DNA from: Cristatella mucedo
Taxonomy: Eukaryota > Bryozoa > Phylactolaemata > Cristatellidae
Length of the DNA stretch: 64,000 nucleotides
Assembly (NCBI GenBank): GCA_009760855.2
Contig: WPIO01000011.1
Location: 541,501-605,500 of the forward strand
Reading direction: 5' to 3'
The number at the start of each line of letters is the position of its first letter. Positions within the stretch are counted from its first letter, which is position 1. Positions 22,406 through 34,499 of this stretch are shown here, piece after piece. The notes beneath the pieces are model-generated. The model ran no database searches. It was given only the letters and a program-made list of their open reading frames with translations, and was not told the origin of the DNA. A program made the position numbers and the translations under genes.

Positions 22406-23814
22406 AGCATTAAAACAAAAGGCCAGTGGAAGATTGGCTTTCTTTTCTTAACGTATGCAAGTTATCATTCATCACAAAGCACAATACAAAATAGCCGATA
22501 CCGTTACAAAACTTGTCAGTAACTAAAGCAAACGCATAATGTATACTCTAGTTTCTATGAAAACGAGATCAGTTTTCTGAACTCTTTCTGTAACAGACTT
22601 TCATTATTAATTTAAAATTTGACCATGCTCAAAAGCATGACTGTGTGACAATCTAAATAAACATTGAGCGACGTGTATAGATGGCGTTATTTTTATATAA
22701 GCGCTGCTGCTTTAGTTACATATTTTGGAAATGACTAGAGTCCTTCTATTAGCGTCAAAATGAACAATTAATGTGTATCAACCCCTAATAAGTAGTTGCC
22801 TCTAGAAACTTTATGAATCACAAACTAAGCTTGCTTATCTTTCTCTGTGAATAAACTTATTTTCTGCATTTTGGGAACTGTTTATATGTAAATATCCAGC
22901 TAGCAGAACCGTCAAGCTATAGAAACCTCAGCTTAATGGATTGCGTGATGGCTGGGCATTGAATTCTTTTGAAAATGCGTATAGCACACATTTAAACCTT
23001 TAAATATCTTTCAGTTTCATAAGAGAATCCTCTATATTTACCAAATACAGAGTGAGCTATGACTAAATTCAGCCGTATTTTAATTAGCGCAACTGCTTTA
23101 TTAGATGGTAATAAACGGCATCTGGATGCTTCCCCAATGCCTGTTTATAATTTCATTGAACGTCAACATTACCAATCTTTGTATCAATAGATGGTGCAAT
23201 ATTTTTTTATAGCGTCTAAATCATAATAAAACTGTCAATACGTCTTCACTAACCATGTCTCACTCAACTCTGCTTTGTCACCTGAAAATGGCTTATCAAC
23301 TACCATGTCTCCTTTTCATACTTATGAGCAATCATCACAGCATAAATTTGTCAGTGTTTGAGATTTATCAGATTATCTATAATTCCTCTAGCTAAATATT
23401 GGAGCTTGATTATTACAGAGTATTCCAAATCAACGTTAGCAGCCACTTCAGTCGTGTCATCAGCCGTCTCTAGTACGGTTCTGTCAATGTGACGTCATTA
23501 AGGTAAAACATAGTGCTTGCATTGAACGGCAACGTGATACTTATAACTGACTACGTAAGCCCATATATAATGAATCTGAATATGGCCGTTCAATATCTTT
23601 CTAGTCAGATCTTCTCAATATTGCTTCTCCACCTAATGGCTGCTTCACATAGCACAGACAATTATGTGGTGCATTAATTTTATTAAGTAATAAAATACTT
23701 ATGTTTACAATTATTCTGTTAGTCGAGTTCATATAATTAGGCTTTTAAGTTCTGTTCTTAACTTGACGTATTTTGTCTCCGTCGGTAAATCCAGAAGGCC
23801 AAAAGACTATGGGG
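22406..23814. other. Unassigned AT-rich sequence
   Basis: Nothing recognised. Confidence 0.5.
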
Positions 23815-24190
23815 ATTGTATGCACCAGAGTTTTCTATACCTCACTCTTACCACAGTGGCTTTCGGTAGGCCTTCGGTAGCCGAATGACTTCATCTATAT
23901 TGAAAAAGAGGAAGTGAGAAGCATAGCTTGTTCAGGTATGCATTTGATGTAGTGAGTAGCATGGAAGTAGCATTTTAAGACGGCTGGATATATTGTTCCA
24001 TAGTCAGCAGCAGGAGAAAAGATATTGTTGCGTAAGAATTGCGGAAGTGAGTTCCATAATCTAGGACTTGCGGAGCAAAATCTTCTGTCGCCAATGGTCT
24101 TTAAGTGGAGGAATGGAACAGCTACTTTATCGTCCATGCAGGACCTGAGGGCATGAGGAGGCTGAAACTGATTCAGTAGTTCTACTTGCT
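23815..24190 (-). mobile_element. Family B C-terminal fragment
   Basis: Minus-strand protein VAVPFLHLKTIGDRRFCSAS followed by PRLWNSLPQFLRNN and the family B 3' end near 23820. Confidence 0.88.
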
Positions 24191-24630
24191 ACATCGAATA
24201 CTGAAGAAGTAAGCATTAATTAAAAAACAATTTTTAGGCTGCTGTTTTTTCTAAACTAGACAAATTAAGAGATATCTATGACAGTTTCATTTATGTATTA
24301 GCCTTGTATTACTCTCGTAGCTACTTACTTTTTAAGCTATCGTACAATTGTAAAGAGCCCTTTATAAGTCAACAGATTTAGAATAATTTGTTTACAGCTA
24401 GTATGTGCTTAACCAAAATTCTTAACATTTCACAATACTGGAGCGATATAAAGATTCTGAGTAAATATCAAGTATTAGTCCCTATAACCATTTCATTTCC
24501 AGTCTGAGCCCGGAAGCAGCATTATGTATCTCAATCAAAGAAGACAACAAGTCCACTGGACCCTATTCCCACTGTCCTGCTCCTACGTTGCATTGATCTG
24601 CTGCTGCCATGCATAACCAACATCATTAAT

Positions 24631-26076
24631 ATGTCATTAGCCTCAGGTCAGGTCCCAGCACCTTTCAAAAAAGCTGTAGTCAGGCCACTTCTCAAGAAAG
24701 CTACACTAGACCAAGAGAACTTAAGCAACTACCGCCCAGTCTCCCTTCTACCATTCCTATCAAAGACACTGGAACGGGTCGTGGCAGACCAGCTGAACTC
24801 GTATATCGAAACCTCACACCTTGCTAGTAAGTTCCAGTCTGGCTTTAGAGCTAATCACTCCACAGAGTCAGCATTGCTTCGGGTATACAACGACCTACTT
24901 AGGAATGCAGACATGGGTAGAGTGTCTCTTCTTGTTTTGCTCGATCTTTCGGCAGCTTTTGATACCATCGATCACAAAGTACTTCTAGAGCGCCTCTCAT
25001 CTCGCCTGGGCATCACTGGCACTGCTCTGCAGTGGTTCAGGTCCTATCTCAGTGGGAGACTCCAGAGTGTTGACGTGAATGGACAAAGATCATCTGAAGT
25101 ACCTCTAAAATATGGAGTACCTCAGGGCTCTGTGCTAGGTCCGGTCCTTTTCACCGTTTATACTCTCCCTCTCGCTGATGTGATTGCCAAGCACAATCTA
25201 GGCTTTCACTTCTATGCGGATGACACTCAGTTGTACCTTTGCTTTGATCCCTCCCAGCCTTCGAGCACCTCAAATTCTCTCAACTCACTTGCTGCATGCA
25301 TTGATGACATCCGATCATGGATGGCAGCAAATTTTCTAAAACTAAACGATGATAAAACTAACTTACTAGTTATGGGCAAACCTAGTGTTATTCAGAAATT
25401 GGAAAGGCTGACTTTCAAAATTGGCTCTGCCAGCATATCTCCAGTTGAATCAGCTCGAAATCTAGGTGTCATATTCCAAAGCGACCTCTCGTTAGACGAC
25501 CACATCAGCTCCACAGTCAAATCAGCCTATTTTCAGCTTCATAACATTGCTAAAATTAGGGCTTGTTTAGATAAGGATACCGCGTCCAAGTTGGTCCATG
25601 CATTCGTGACATCTCGTCTCGACTTCTGCAACTCACTGCTTACAGGCCTACCAGCACGTGCGATCAGGCGATTGCAGCTGGTGCAAAACTCTGCAGCTAG
25701 GCTTGTCTGTCGTGAGCGTCGCAGTTGCCACATTACTCCACTTCTCGCCGACCTGCACTGGCTACCAGTCAAGCAACGGATTGACTTCAAGGTTTTGTCG
25801 CTCACTTTTAGGTCTCTTCATTCTATGGCTCCAGCCTACCTTTCAGATATACTACCCCATCAGGCAAAGCATCGTACCACTCGCTTTTCGGAATCCAACA
25901 GTCTAGAAATACCTCGTACAAACCTTAAATCCTTTGGAGACCGTGCATTTAGCTCGTATGCTCCCACAGCCTGGAACTCCCTCCCGACCTGCATCAGAAC
26001 ATCCCCTGACCTGACCACATTTAAAAGAAACTTAAAAACATACCTATTTAGGACAGCATTTAGTGGGTCCTTGTGA
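24631..26076 (+). CDS. Reverse transcriptase of family A retrotransposon (partial ORF2)
   Basis: RNA-templated DNA polymerase for target-primed reverse transcription. From the first Met: [20 protein letters not shown] (69-88), motif [13 protein letters not shown] with Asp105, motif [10 protein letters not shown] (162-170), catalytic [12 protein letters not shown] (YADD at 195-198), [27 protein letters not shown], and the long C-terminal thumb/tail typical of CR1/L2 elements ([35 protein letters not shown]). The real frame starts further upstream ([11 protein letters not shown] at about 24550) and is cut off by 5' truncation. The frame is intact within what remains, so this is the youngest long copy in the window. 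It is not a host gene. Confidence 0.95.
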   Translation: MSLASGQVPAPFKKAVVRPLLKKATLDQENLSNYRPVSLLPFLSKTLERVVADQLNSYIETSHLASKFQSGFRANHSTESALLRVYNDLLRNADMGRVSLLVLLDLSAAFDTIDHKVLLERLSSRLGITGTALQWFRSYLSGRLQSVDVNGQRSSEVPLKYGVPQGSVLGPVLFTVYTLPLADVIAKHNLGFHFYADDTQLYLCFDPSQPSSTSNSLNSLAACIDDIRSWMAANFLKLNDDKTNLLVMGKPSVIQKLERLTFKIGSASISPVESARNLGVIFQSDLSLDDHISSTVKSAYFQLHNIAKIRACLDKDTASKLVHAFVTSRLDFCNSLLTGLPARAIRRLQLVQNSAARLVCRERRSCHITPLLADLHWLPVKQRIDFKVLSLTFRSLHSMAPAYLSDILPHQAKHRTTRFSESNSLEIPRTNLKSFGDRAFSSYAPTAWNSLPTCIRTSPDLTTFKRNLKTYLFRTAFSGSL

Positions 26077-26241
26077 TTCGTCCTCGATGTGCTTATGCGT
26101 GCTCACACTGTTCATGCTGCCACTAACCACATTTGCATGCTGACCCAGTGCATGTAACCCCTAACCATGTTATTCATTTTGTTTGTTTTTCAAGCATGAT
26201 TTTACTTACTATTCTATTGCGTATCACTTTGCAGCAAATGT

Positions 26242-26281
26242 AAAGCGCCTAGAAAGAGATTAAGTTCTCTGAGGGCGCTTT
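26242..26281 (+). other. Terminal bipartite hairpin of family A
   Basis: AAAGCGCC (26242-26249) pairs exactly with GGCGCTTT (26274-26281), and inside it AGAGA (26255-26259) pairs with TCTCT (26266-26270). It lies directly before the TTA tail. In UnaL2 and related L2 LINEs a 3' stem-loop is recognised by the reverse transcriptase; this probably has the same role. Confidence 0.7.
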
Positions 26282-26320
26282 ATCAAGTGCAATATTATTA
26301 TTATTATTATTATTATGTAC

Positions 26321-26899
26321 ATGGTCTTGCTAAACTCATGAATGCTGAGCTAATGCTTGCGATTTGACGCAAGTATTTGGCTCCAGCATCAATTATGCTC
26401 TGCTATTGCTGCTGCGATACATGTAGAATACGCACACTATCAATCCTGATTCTCTTTCCATTTTTTCCCTCTGTGATACTAACCAGCAATTGAAGTCCCA
26501 CACATGGCGTCAGAAAAAGCAGATTTGCATGGCTACATTTTCATCTACAGTGTTGACTTAAAAACTAGTGTGAACCACAAAATTATTCATTCAGACATTT
26601 TCAAGTAATACTTGGCATTGGGCCGTACATTGAAAAACTCAAAATGAATCCTTGTGTCAGATCTTCTAGTTCGCGGCTCATATCCCGTTAAAAGGAACAA
26701 TTTTACGCCTAAAGTGATTACTGCTCAGAGCGCTCAGCTGCAGTCGTATCGTGCGTTGTCAGTGAAGGTACCTGTAACCATATAACTACCCATCAGCCTT
26801 CCTTCCTGTCCTCACTGGTGCAGCTGTACAACTTGGCACATGCTAGCTGACGTTCGTGATGAATTACTTTTTTGACTAAGCGCACTGGAGTACTGTTGA
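26321..26899. other. Unassigned
   Basis: Nothing recognised between two family A copies. Confidence 0.5.
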
Positions 26900-27266
26900 T
26901 CCTACTAATTATCCTAGCGAAGGCCAAGTCCACCATATATTAGGACATTGTCGATTTGCAAATGCACAATCCAAAAAGCTGACTTTGACCATCAAACATC
27001 CCCTTAACCGCTCTCCAGGTGAGCACCTTACCTGCTGATCTTTGTGGGGATCTAGAAGATCGCCTCTCTTGCTTCTCTTTTTCAGCAAGATAGACAAGAT
27101 TAGAGACTCCATCCCCAAGGCAACCACATCTCTACTCGTCTCCGTCAATTCCGGCACCTCAATGTATACAATCACGTTAGCCCGCAGGACCCTATGCCCA
27201 CTGTTCTCCTGCTGAAATGCGTAGATCTGCTGCTACAATGCATTAATAACCTAATATATATATATA

Positions 27267-27452
27267 ACTACTAACCACATTTGCATGCTGACCCAGTGCA
27301 TGTAACCCCTAACCATGTTATTCATTTTGTTTGTTTTTCAAGCATGATTTTACTTACTATTCTATTGCGTATCACTTTGCAGCAAATGTAAAGCGCCTAG
27401 AAAGAGATTAAGTTCTCTGAGGGCGCTTTATCAAGTGCAATATTATTATTAT
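27267..27452 (+). mobile_element. Nested family A tail-only insertion
   Basis: About 185 bases identical by eye to 26116-26305 of the best copy: 3' untranslated region, hairpin and ATT tail. Both sides are TA repeat, and it lies within the older family A copy. Confidence 0.88.
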
Positions 27453-27503
27453 ATATATATATATATATCCTAATATATATATATCCTAATATATATATAT
27501 ATC

Positions 27504-27580
<77 letters not shown>

Positions 27581-27581
27581 C
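27453..27581. repeat. (TA)n microsatellite with cctaa interruptions
   Basis: Long TA runs broken by repeated tcctaa units; the host sequence into which the family A tail was inserted or from which the repeat grew. Confidence 0.95.
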
Positions 27582-30072
27582 CTTAACCTCGGGTCTTTTA
27601 CCTGTATCTTTCAATAAGGCTGTTTTACGTCACTCAGTAAGAAGGAAAACACAAAGACGGGCTCCACCTATGTCCGCTACTGCCGTTCCAATCGAAGACC
27701 CTGCAGCGAGAAGTGACAGACAAGCTGAAACCAATCTTGAAAATCTCCAACCCCAGCAAGCATGTTCCAGTCTCTGTTTGAGCTAATCACTGTACAGAGT
27801 CGGCATTTTTTCGGGTTCATAACGGCGTTCTTAGGAATGCAGAACCAGGTCAAGTATCTCTTCTTATTTTGCTTGTTCTTTTATCAGAGTTTGATAATAT
27901 AATCACCGAGTCCTTTTCGAGTGCCTTTTATGTAGCCTCGGCATCACAGGCAAGGCACTGCAACGCTTCAAGTCCTGTCTCAGTGAGAGAATCCAGAAAG
28001 TTTTCGTCAAAGTGCTACCATCATTCGATGAGTCTCTAACGTACGGGGCTCCTAAAAACTAGGTGTTTTGTCATTTCTTTTGTGAATTTATAATCTATCT
28101 CATGCTGATATGGTCTCCCAGCACAATCTAGGCTTTAATTTGATTTCTGTACATATGGCATGCAGCTGTACCCATGCTACGATCCCTCTCGGTCTTCTAA
28201 GACCTTAAACTCTCTCAACTCTCTGACTGCATGTATTTCTGACATACACCTTTGGATTGCATTTAACTTACTAAAATTTAATGATGATTAATAACCACCC
28301 ATTAGCTATAGGCAAAGCAGTATAACTCCAAAATTGGAAAATATATCCCTGAAAGCAGAATCTGCCTGCATATCTCCTTTACCAGCTGAACGAAATATGG
28401 TATCCCGCACCAAAGTGACCTTTCTCTAGCTGACCATACCAGCTCCACAGCCAAGTTCTCCTACTATTAGCTAATTGGCTATGAAGAAAATAACAAAAAT
28501 CTGGGCCCACTAACATAATGGTACTGAATCCAAATTGGTCTAATGACTTTTTGTATCTTATCTCGATATCAGCAACTAAATGCATTCAGGTCTTGTAGCC
28601 CTTGCAATTAGGCGCTTACAGTTGGTGCTAATCTTTGTAGCCAGGCATGTATGTCGTGAGTGTAGTTGTTGCCATATCACACCATTTTTGCAGACCTACA
28701 CTGGCTCAGAATCAAGCAGCCAATCGACTTCAAGGTTTAACCACTCACTTTGTAATCCATTCATTATTTTGCTCTGATCTAACTGTCACAGCTAATACTC
28801 AATCAGGTTAGGCATCGTACCATCAGCTTGTCAGATTCAATCTCTTTAGCTATATCTCGTACCATCCTGAAATCCTTTTCAAACCTTGCCTTGAGTTAGT
28901 GTGATCTCAAAGCCTGGAACTCACTCCAGACTTACGTCACGACATTCTCTAACTTCAGGACACATTACAAGAGCTTAAAATGCACCTATTACTCGCACAA
29001 TTCACTTGCGGCCTCATAAATTTTCCTTTGTATTTTAAGTGTGCTGATACTGAGCATGCTATCACTAATATTATGTCGTGCCTCCTTTACAGCATGTATA
29101 AAATACCTAGAAAGAGATTAATTTTTGGGAATTCTGCAAAAGTTTGTTAATATTGCCATTTGTGTTGTTATCCCTACTAAAATCGCATGATGCTCAATCA
29201 CTTGAACACCTACTTCAGTTTCATTTTCAAGTCAGTCATATGAGTAGCTTCCGGGAAAAATGGCATAAGCATTAACAATTCAAGGCATACATTAATGTTT
29301 CTTGACTCAGTTCAGTAATTCTGGTTCGGATCAGTTTTAATCAGAACAAGATATACAACGTTCAATCTATAAATAACTTGCTTATTGACGATTTAAAATA
29401 CAACGCACTTCTTTGACATGAAAAACACCACCAATTTTACATTCAACTTTCACGTCCGCATTTAGTACGAAAACTGAAAAACGAGTTTAAGCTTTAGCTG
29501 GCTGTGACGAAAGGTACAACTCGTTGGCAAGTAGCCTTTTTAAACTTGAAGAATTAATTACCAGCATTATTTATTCTGAAACTTAGATTAATGCTGTATT
29601 TTAAAAAGTAACAACTACTCTTGTTTTTCGTTGTCACTGCGAATGAAAAGCCAGGAGACTAGCTCCCAATTTTCAGAGAGACATGTGCGCGGATAATTTT
29701 ACAGATAATCCACTCATTTTCTTAAATTAGGAAGTTTACTAAAAACCTTAAAACGATCGCCAATCCATCATCAATTGTAGGTTGCTTAAGTAAAAATTGT
29801 CGAACCGTAGCCTTTGCTCGCAGAGCAGTTCAAATTTCTTTCGTAAGCATTTTCTAAGTGCATTCTGTAGTCTTCGCTGATCTGACTCGTAGAGAGGAGC
29901 ATTACTTTTAGCTATCGTGGTCTCTGTAGCCACAGCCACCATTGCTGCTTGTCATCGCCAGTCTTGTACCACTTGATGCCATCTTACTTGCAGCTTCGCT
30001 GGCCGTAGCCTAAGGATGATGTTGCTATTTTCTTGTTTCACTGCACGCTTTCATCTTTTTGTGTTTTTTCAG

Positions 30073-30300
30073 GTGACTCAGCCTTGCAGAAACGCACTGC
30101 TGCTTATGGCGAGTATCAGCTTTCAAGTTGCATACGCTTCCGTGACGCAATGATTTCCACAAAATCCATCTCCGAATAAGGGAGAGATTTCTGGCTTTAA
30201 ATAAAGCTACTATCTTACAGCATGTGTTTGGCAGGTTCTTGATCGTTGGGGTCATTTTGGCAAGTACTATTACTGCCATTACGTTGCAGCTTAGTTATGG
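30073..30300 (+). other. Candidate orphan exons (tail-like and transmembrane-like)
   Basis: A very strong acceptor (tttttgtgttttttcag) precedes about 34 codons (30075 onward, AAYGEYQLSS within) ending in TAA at about 30176. A second acceptor (cttacag, 30220) precedes a hydrophobic stretch RFLIVGVILASTITAITLQL ending at a possible phase-1 donor (TATG|gtaatg, about 30300). The order is wrong for one simple transcript, so this is only a candidate. Confidence 0.25.
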
Positions 30301-30469
30301 TAATGCCTGTCTGTGTCGGGCATGGCTCGTGTACGATCTAAAGATTAGGCATATTATTGTGCAGGCTTGTTTTATAGACAACGGCTGCTACGAGTCGGAA
30401 TTGACTTTCCTATAGTACTGTCAATATTTAATTTGTTCCAAGAATTTCAATAAGTCTTCTATTCACCTA

Positions 30470-30585
30470 ATAATAATAATGCACTTGATAAAGCGCCCTC
30501 AGAGAACTCAATCTCTTTCCAGGCGCTTTACATTTGCTGCAAAGGGAAACGCGGTTGAATGGTGAGTAATATCATAGTCTGGTTA
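30470..30585 (-). mobile_element. Family A tail fragment
   Basis: TAATAATAAT then gcacttgataaagcgccctc and the inverted hairpin with about 45 bases of 3' untranslated region. Confidence 0.85.
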
Positions 30586-30637
30586 CATTACCTTCTCTGT
30601 CACACTTGCTGCTGCTTCCTCTTTTTCGTCTCTCTCC

Positions 30638-30800
<163 letters not shown>

Positions 30801-31002
30801 TCACCCTACCTTATTCTATATGCGTTCAGTTCAGTGTATCTCCCTATTTTGGCAGGTATATATAATTACCTTTTATGAATATACTTGCTTAGGGTTCCAA
30901 AGATATGCATATATTTATTTCTTTATTTGCACTAGAAGCTCGCTGCCTGCGGAATTCCTTCGCTGAGTTATAGCAGTTCCTTCGAGGAATGCAACGCTGA
31001 GC

Positions 31003-31021
31003 CATATATATATATATATAC

Positions 31022-31071
<50 letters not shown>
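31003..31071. repeat. (TA)n(TG)n microsatellite
   Basis: TA units pass into about 19 TG units. Confidence 0.97.
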
Positions 31072-31073
<2 letters not shown>

Positions 31074-31083
31074 TTCATTTTTG

Positions 31084-31130
31084 AATCGCCCTAAGAGAGC
31101 TTAATCTCTATTCAGGCTCTTCACATATGC
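31084..31130 (-). mobile_element. Family A hairpin remnant
   Basis: cgccctaagagagcttaatc is the inverted family A hairpin with changes; no tail or coding sequence remains. Confidence 0.55.
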
Positions 31131-31215
31131 CTCCGGGCTTGAGCCCACGACCTCAGCCAGGCCTTGGTCGGGGCGAGCACCTTAACCACTGGACCAAACC
31201 AGCTCATTGACGGAA
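31120..31215 (-). mobile_element. tRNA-like SINE head
   Basis: On the minus strand TGGTCCAGTGGTTAAGG resembles a box A region, and GTGGGCTCAAGCCC a box B, with about the tRNA spacing. It is either a SINE head of a different subfamily or a degenerate tRNA; no complete cloverleaf was confirmed. Confidence 0.5.
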
Positions 31216-31445
31216 GGGCAATCTTGCCACATGACACAAGTGCATCACCTTGCAGCTAGACGGACTTTCTCGATTTTATATGTACGAGCTGCTCACAGCC
31301 CGTGGACTCACTTTGCTGACTCATAGTATTTCCGTCACAGAGGATAACGTTGTGCCATTTTGCCGCTCGATGGAAGTACGGCATCCGGCCACGCAATGCA
31401 AGTGCGCCATCTTGTGGCCTGAAGGACTTTCTCGCTTTAATTCGT

Positions 31446-31447
<2 letters not shown>

Positions 31448-31487
<40 letters not shown>

Positions 31488-31619
31488 AATGTATATATAC
31501 ATAATGTATATATACATAATGTATATATACATAATGTATATATACATAATGTATATATACATAATGTATATATACATAATGTATATATACATCTGTATAT
31601 ATATATATATATATATATG
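31448..31619. repeat. 15-bp minisatellite flanked by (TA)n
   Basis: Seven to eight near-identical copies of gtatatatacataat between two TA runs. Each unit is largely self-complementary. Confidence 0.95.
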
Positions 31620-31756
31620 CATGTATACATAAACCACTTTGCTATCTCTCCCCTGTCTTTTATTTATATAATAATCTGTATCTTTACCCCAATTTAACTT
31701 CTACGTCTACCTGTACCTCTTTCCTCTTATCTCTGAATATTACTGCAATGATATAT

Positions 31757-31845
31757 TAATAATAATAATAATAATACATTTGATACAGTTCCCTCATAGA
31801 ACTCAATCTCTTTCTTGAAACCATGCATTTGCTGGTACATTTCTT
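31757..31845 (-). mobile_element. Family A tail fragment, decayed
   Basis: (TAA)n, then acatttgatacagttccctc and the inverted inner stem agaactcaatctct. The outer stem is mutated. Confidence 0.75.
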
Positions 31846-32699
31846 TTTTCTTTTTATGGGCTGAAATATCTTATTGCATTGGCACTGCTGCTCTTGTAAT
31901 TATCCCTTGACTTTACAGTGCATGCTTATATATCTGAAAATATTGTTATGTATGATTAGCATGTGAATTAATGAAGATGCACAAACAATGTGGGTCACCT
32001 CAAAGCCAAGATCAGCTCACATCTAGTGCAATCACTCTTATGCCACACCCTGCACAAGCATAACGGTGGGGGTAGCACTCCGTAGCTTGCAACATCGGCT
32101 TGCAGCTCGGGTCACAGTGTTCCATTATTCTTCTGTAACACTCACTTTGCATATTCATTGAACAAGGTGCCATTTCTGGGTAAATATAGTGCATAAGTCC
32201 GTCGTAGGGTTTTGGAGACGATAGCTCGCATTTCTGTAGTTTACATTCGTAAGGCTAGTTGATTTAATAGCCGTATTTACATAGCGACAGAATAGCCTTA
32301 AAGGCTATCACACCTTTCTTATTTAAGAGCAATAAGGGAAGTCCAAATATTTAACCCCTGGGCTAAGACACTGGGCCAACCATCCGGTTGGAGTCAACGG
32401 TTGCCTCAAAAATGCGACACCCATTACTTTGCTTGTGCACAGAGATTCGTCGCATGAGTTTCTTTTAGACCAAACTTGCAGAGTGTAGTATTCCCACCGA
32501 CTCTTAAGCCAGAAGTGAAGCATTCGCACGTCCTGACATCACAGCTGGGTTAGAATAGAACCCTGCAGAGAACAGTCCTTTATAGCGCAGCTCATGCATG
32601 AGCGCTTAGCCAGTCGCGCTCTTTTGCCGCATTGTAAATGCGACAGTTGAATTAACCTACCTTTACTTTCGCTGGAATTCCAACATTAGGTATTGGCAG
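31846..32699. other. Unassigned
   Basis: Nothing firm; weak tRNA-like words on the minus strand near 32345-32380 and 32595. Confidence 0.4.
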
Positions 32700-33190
32700 T
32701 GTTGCCAAAAAATCTGGCCTGTGCACTAAAGAGCTCATAGTTGGTGCGAAACGCAGCAGCCTTTCTTGTCTGTCGTGAACGCCGAGTCGGTCGTGAGCTT
32801 GGCAGTTCTTAAACTACTCCACTTCTCACTGAGCTGTGCTGATTCTGTATCAAGTATCTTCATGACTAACTAATTGACTTAACAGTTTAGTCACTCTTTT
32901 TTAGGTTTCTGCATTATCTTTCTACGGCCTACCTATCCTAACTACTTCCTAATCAGGCCAGGCATTAAACGGTCTGTTCTACTGACTCGAGTAGGTTAGC
33001 GTGCCTTGAACCGTCCTCAAATTCTTTGGAAAACACTCTAAGCCTGAAACTCACTCGCGACTGACCTCCCCCGACTTGACATTTAAAAAGGGGAAACCCC
33101 ATCTTCCTCCCAGCACGTGCTGGGTCCGCATGAATTGTCCTGCGTGTGCATGTGCGTGGTAACACATTGTAGGTAATCACTAATCAGTAT
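32700..33190 (+). mobile_element. Family A C-terminal fragment, decayed
   Basis: Remnants of [15 protein letters not shown] (cagcctttcttgtctgtcgt), LHWLPVK and the 3' untranslated region. The hairpin is absent. Confidence 0.75.
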
Positions 33191-33554
33191 AGATGCTTCC
33201 TTTAGAGCTTATAAAAAGGGTCTGCGGAATAATTTAATCTTGGGGTGCCATACAGAGGTCTTGCAATTACTGTTATGCTTAGGCGTCTACTTCCGGCGAA
33301 GAATACGATTGCTAGTTTGGTCAGTGAATCCAAGAGTTTGTAGTATGCTGATTGTTTTGCTACAATATATGCAATGGCTCCCGCTTCAGCTAAGGCTCTA
33401 TCGCACATTGTTAAGCCAGTGCAATAGCTTGAGACTCCTCCTGCCCTCGGATTCTCTCAATGCAATAATTAGCAGCACCACTTTCGTTGTCACTTAAAAG
33501 CTGCTGCCGCTGGCTGCCGCTACTTTTTTCCCGGCATTTTTTCCAATGAGCGGC

Positions 33555-33865
33555 ACTAACTTACACAATTCTTACACGACGAAATATCCTCCTATTCCTT
33601 TGATGCTGATTCATCCTTTGTCTTCTCTGCTACTGCTCTGCTACTGCTCTGCCACTTCTCAGGCTGCTAAAGCACATGAGTGCTCTTGAGACTGGACATC
33701 TCCATTTGCATGTCCTTCTTGCGTTAATAAGTCTGTTGGCTGCAATGTGCTCACCGAAAACCGCGCAGGCTTTGAGTTCGCTGTGCAAAACTCTTCATTC
33801 AACGCGGCGTTTGTTTAGTCTGTGTGGAGTTTATGAATGAGATACATCCACACATATCTTGCTAA
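33555..33865 (+). mobile_element. Family B 3' fragment, older
   Basis: Degenerate equivalent of the last about 90 codons and tail of family B (gttggctgcaatgtgctcac, gtctgtgtggagtttatgaa). Confidence 0.7.
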
Positions 33866-33879
33866 TACATAAATACGAT

Positions 33880-34165
33880 ATTCTTACGCAACGACAACTA
33901 CTCTCCTGCTGCCGACTGTGGCTCATCCTTTTCAGCGGTCCTGAGCTGCTACTTCCATGCTACTCACTACCTCAACTGCTCTCGTGACTCTGCTATGCTT
34001 CCCACTTTCTCTTTGTTACGTGAGACGAAGTCTGTTGGCTACCGAATGCGTACCGAAAGCTGCTTAGGCTGTGAGTTGGCTATACGAAACTCTCCAGCGT
34101 AACACCCACGTAGTCTTTATGGCTTTGTGGAGTTAAAGTGACTGAGATACATTACATTACATATA
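33880..34165 (+). mobile_element. Family B 3' fragment, younger
   Basis: Well preserved from ttcttacgcaacgacaacta to gatacattacattacat. It lies directly after the older family B fragment in the same orientation. Confidence 0.9.
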
Positions 34166-34499
34166 CGCACTGAAACTTGTACATCGATACCTCTGGAGTG
34201 TCCGCAGTAGCACACCTGGACCGTTCACCATAGCTTGAAGCAAAATTACTCGCGACGCCACTGATTCGAATATCTGCCATCCCAGCCGTCTGCTGCCGGC
34301 TTGCTCACCCTTTTTCCAGTTCCTCGCCGTTCGAGCAGCTGCTTTGCACCGTGTATCATGTGGCGCGACAGCACATTGACTATCGAATCATGATGGCGTA
34401 ATCGGTAGTCGAACCGGGTAATGTCGGGGAGCAAGTAACTTGCGACCCTTATTACGGGATCACGCTGGATGCAAAGCCTGACTCTTGCACCAGCTCCGG

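Larger units (their letters stand above)
24505..26320 (+). mobile_element. Family A CR1/L2-like retrotransposon, best copy (5'-truncated)
   Basis: This copy runs from just upstream of the reverse transcriptase to a (TTA)n tail. The frame is open from about 24508 to the stop at 26076, then a 3' untranslated region of about 180 bp ends in the hairpin at 26242-26281 and the TTA repeat. No endonuclease domain precedes it, so it is a truncated copy. It is the reference for all family A pieces listed here. Confidence 0.95.
26900..29150 (+). mobile_element. Family A copy, decayed, split by a TA repeat and a nested tail
   Basis: The 26930-27245 part includes the region upstream of the reverse transcriptase (ADLCGDLEDRLS...IDKIRDSIP frame) and the LDPIPT equivalent. 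The element resumes at about 27583 (cttaacctcgggtcttttac) and continues to a degenerate hairpin near 29100-29130. It reaches further 5' than the best copy. Confidence 0.8.

Noticed and set aside
31480-31600. Possible CRISPR-like array
   Set aside because: Units are contiguous 15-mers without unique spacers, in animal DNA.
31256-31697. Open frames with VYIHN or CIYTL repeats
   Set aside because: They are translations of a 15-bp minisatellite and TA repeats.
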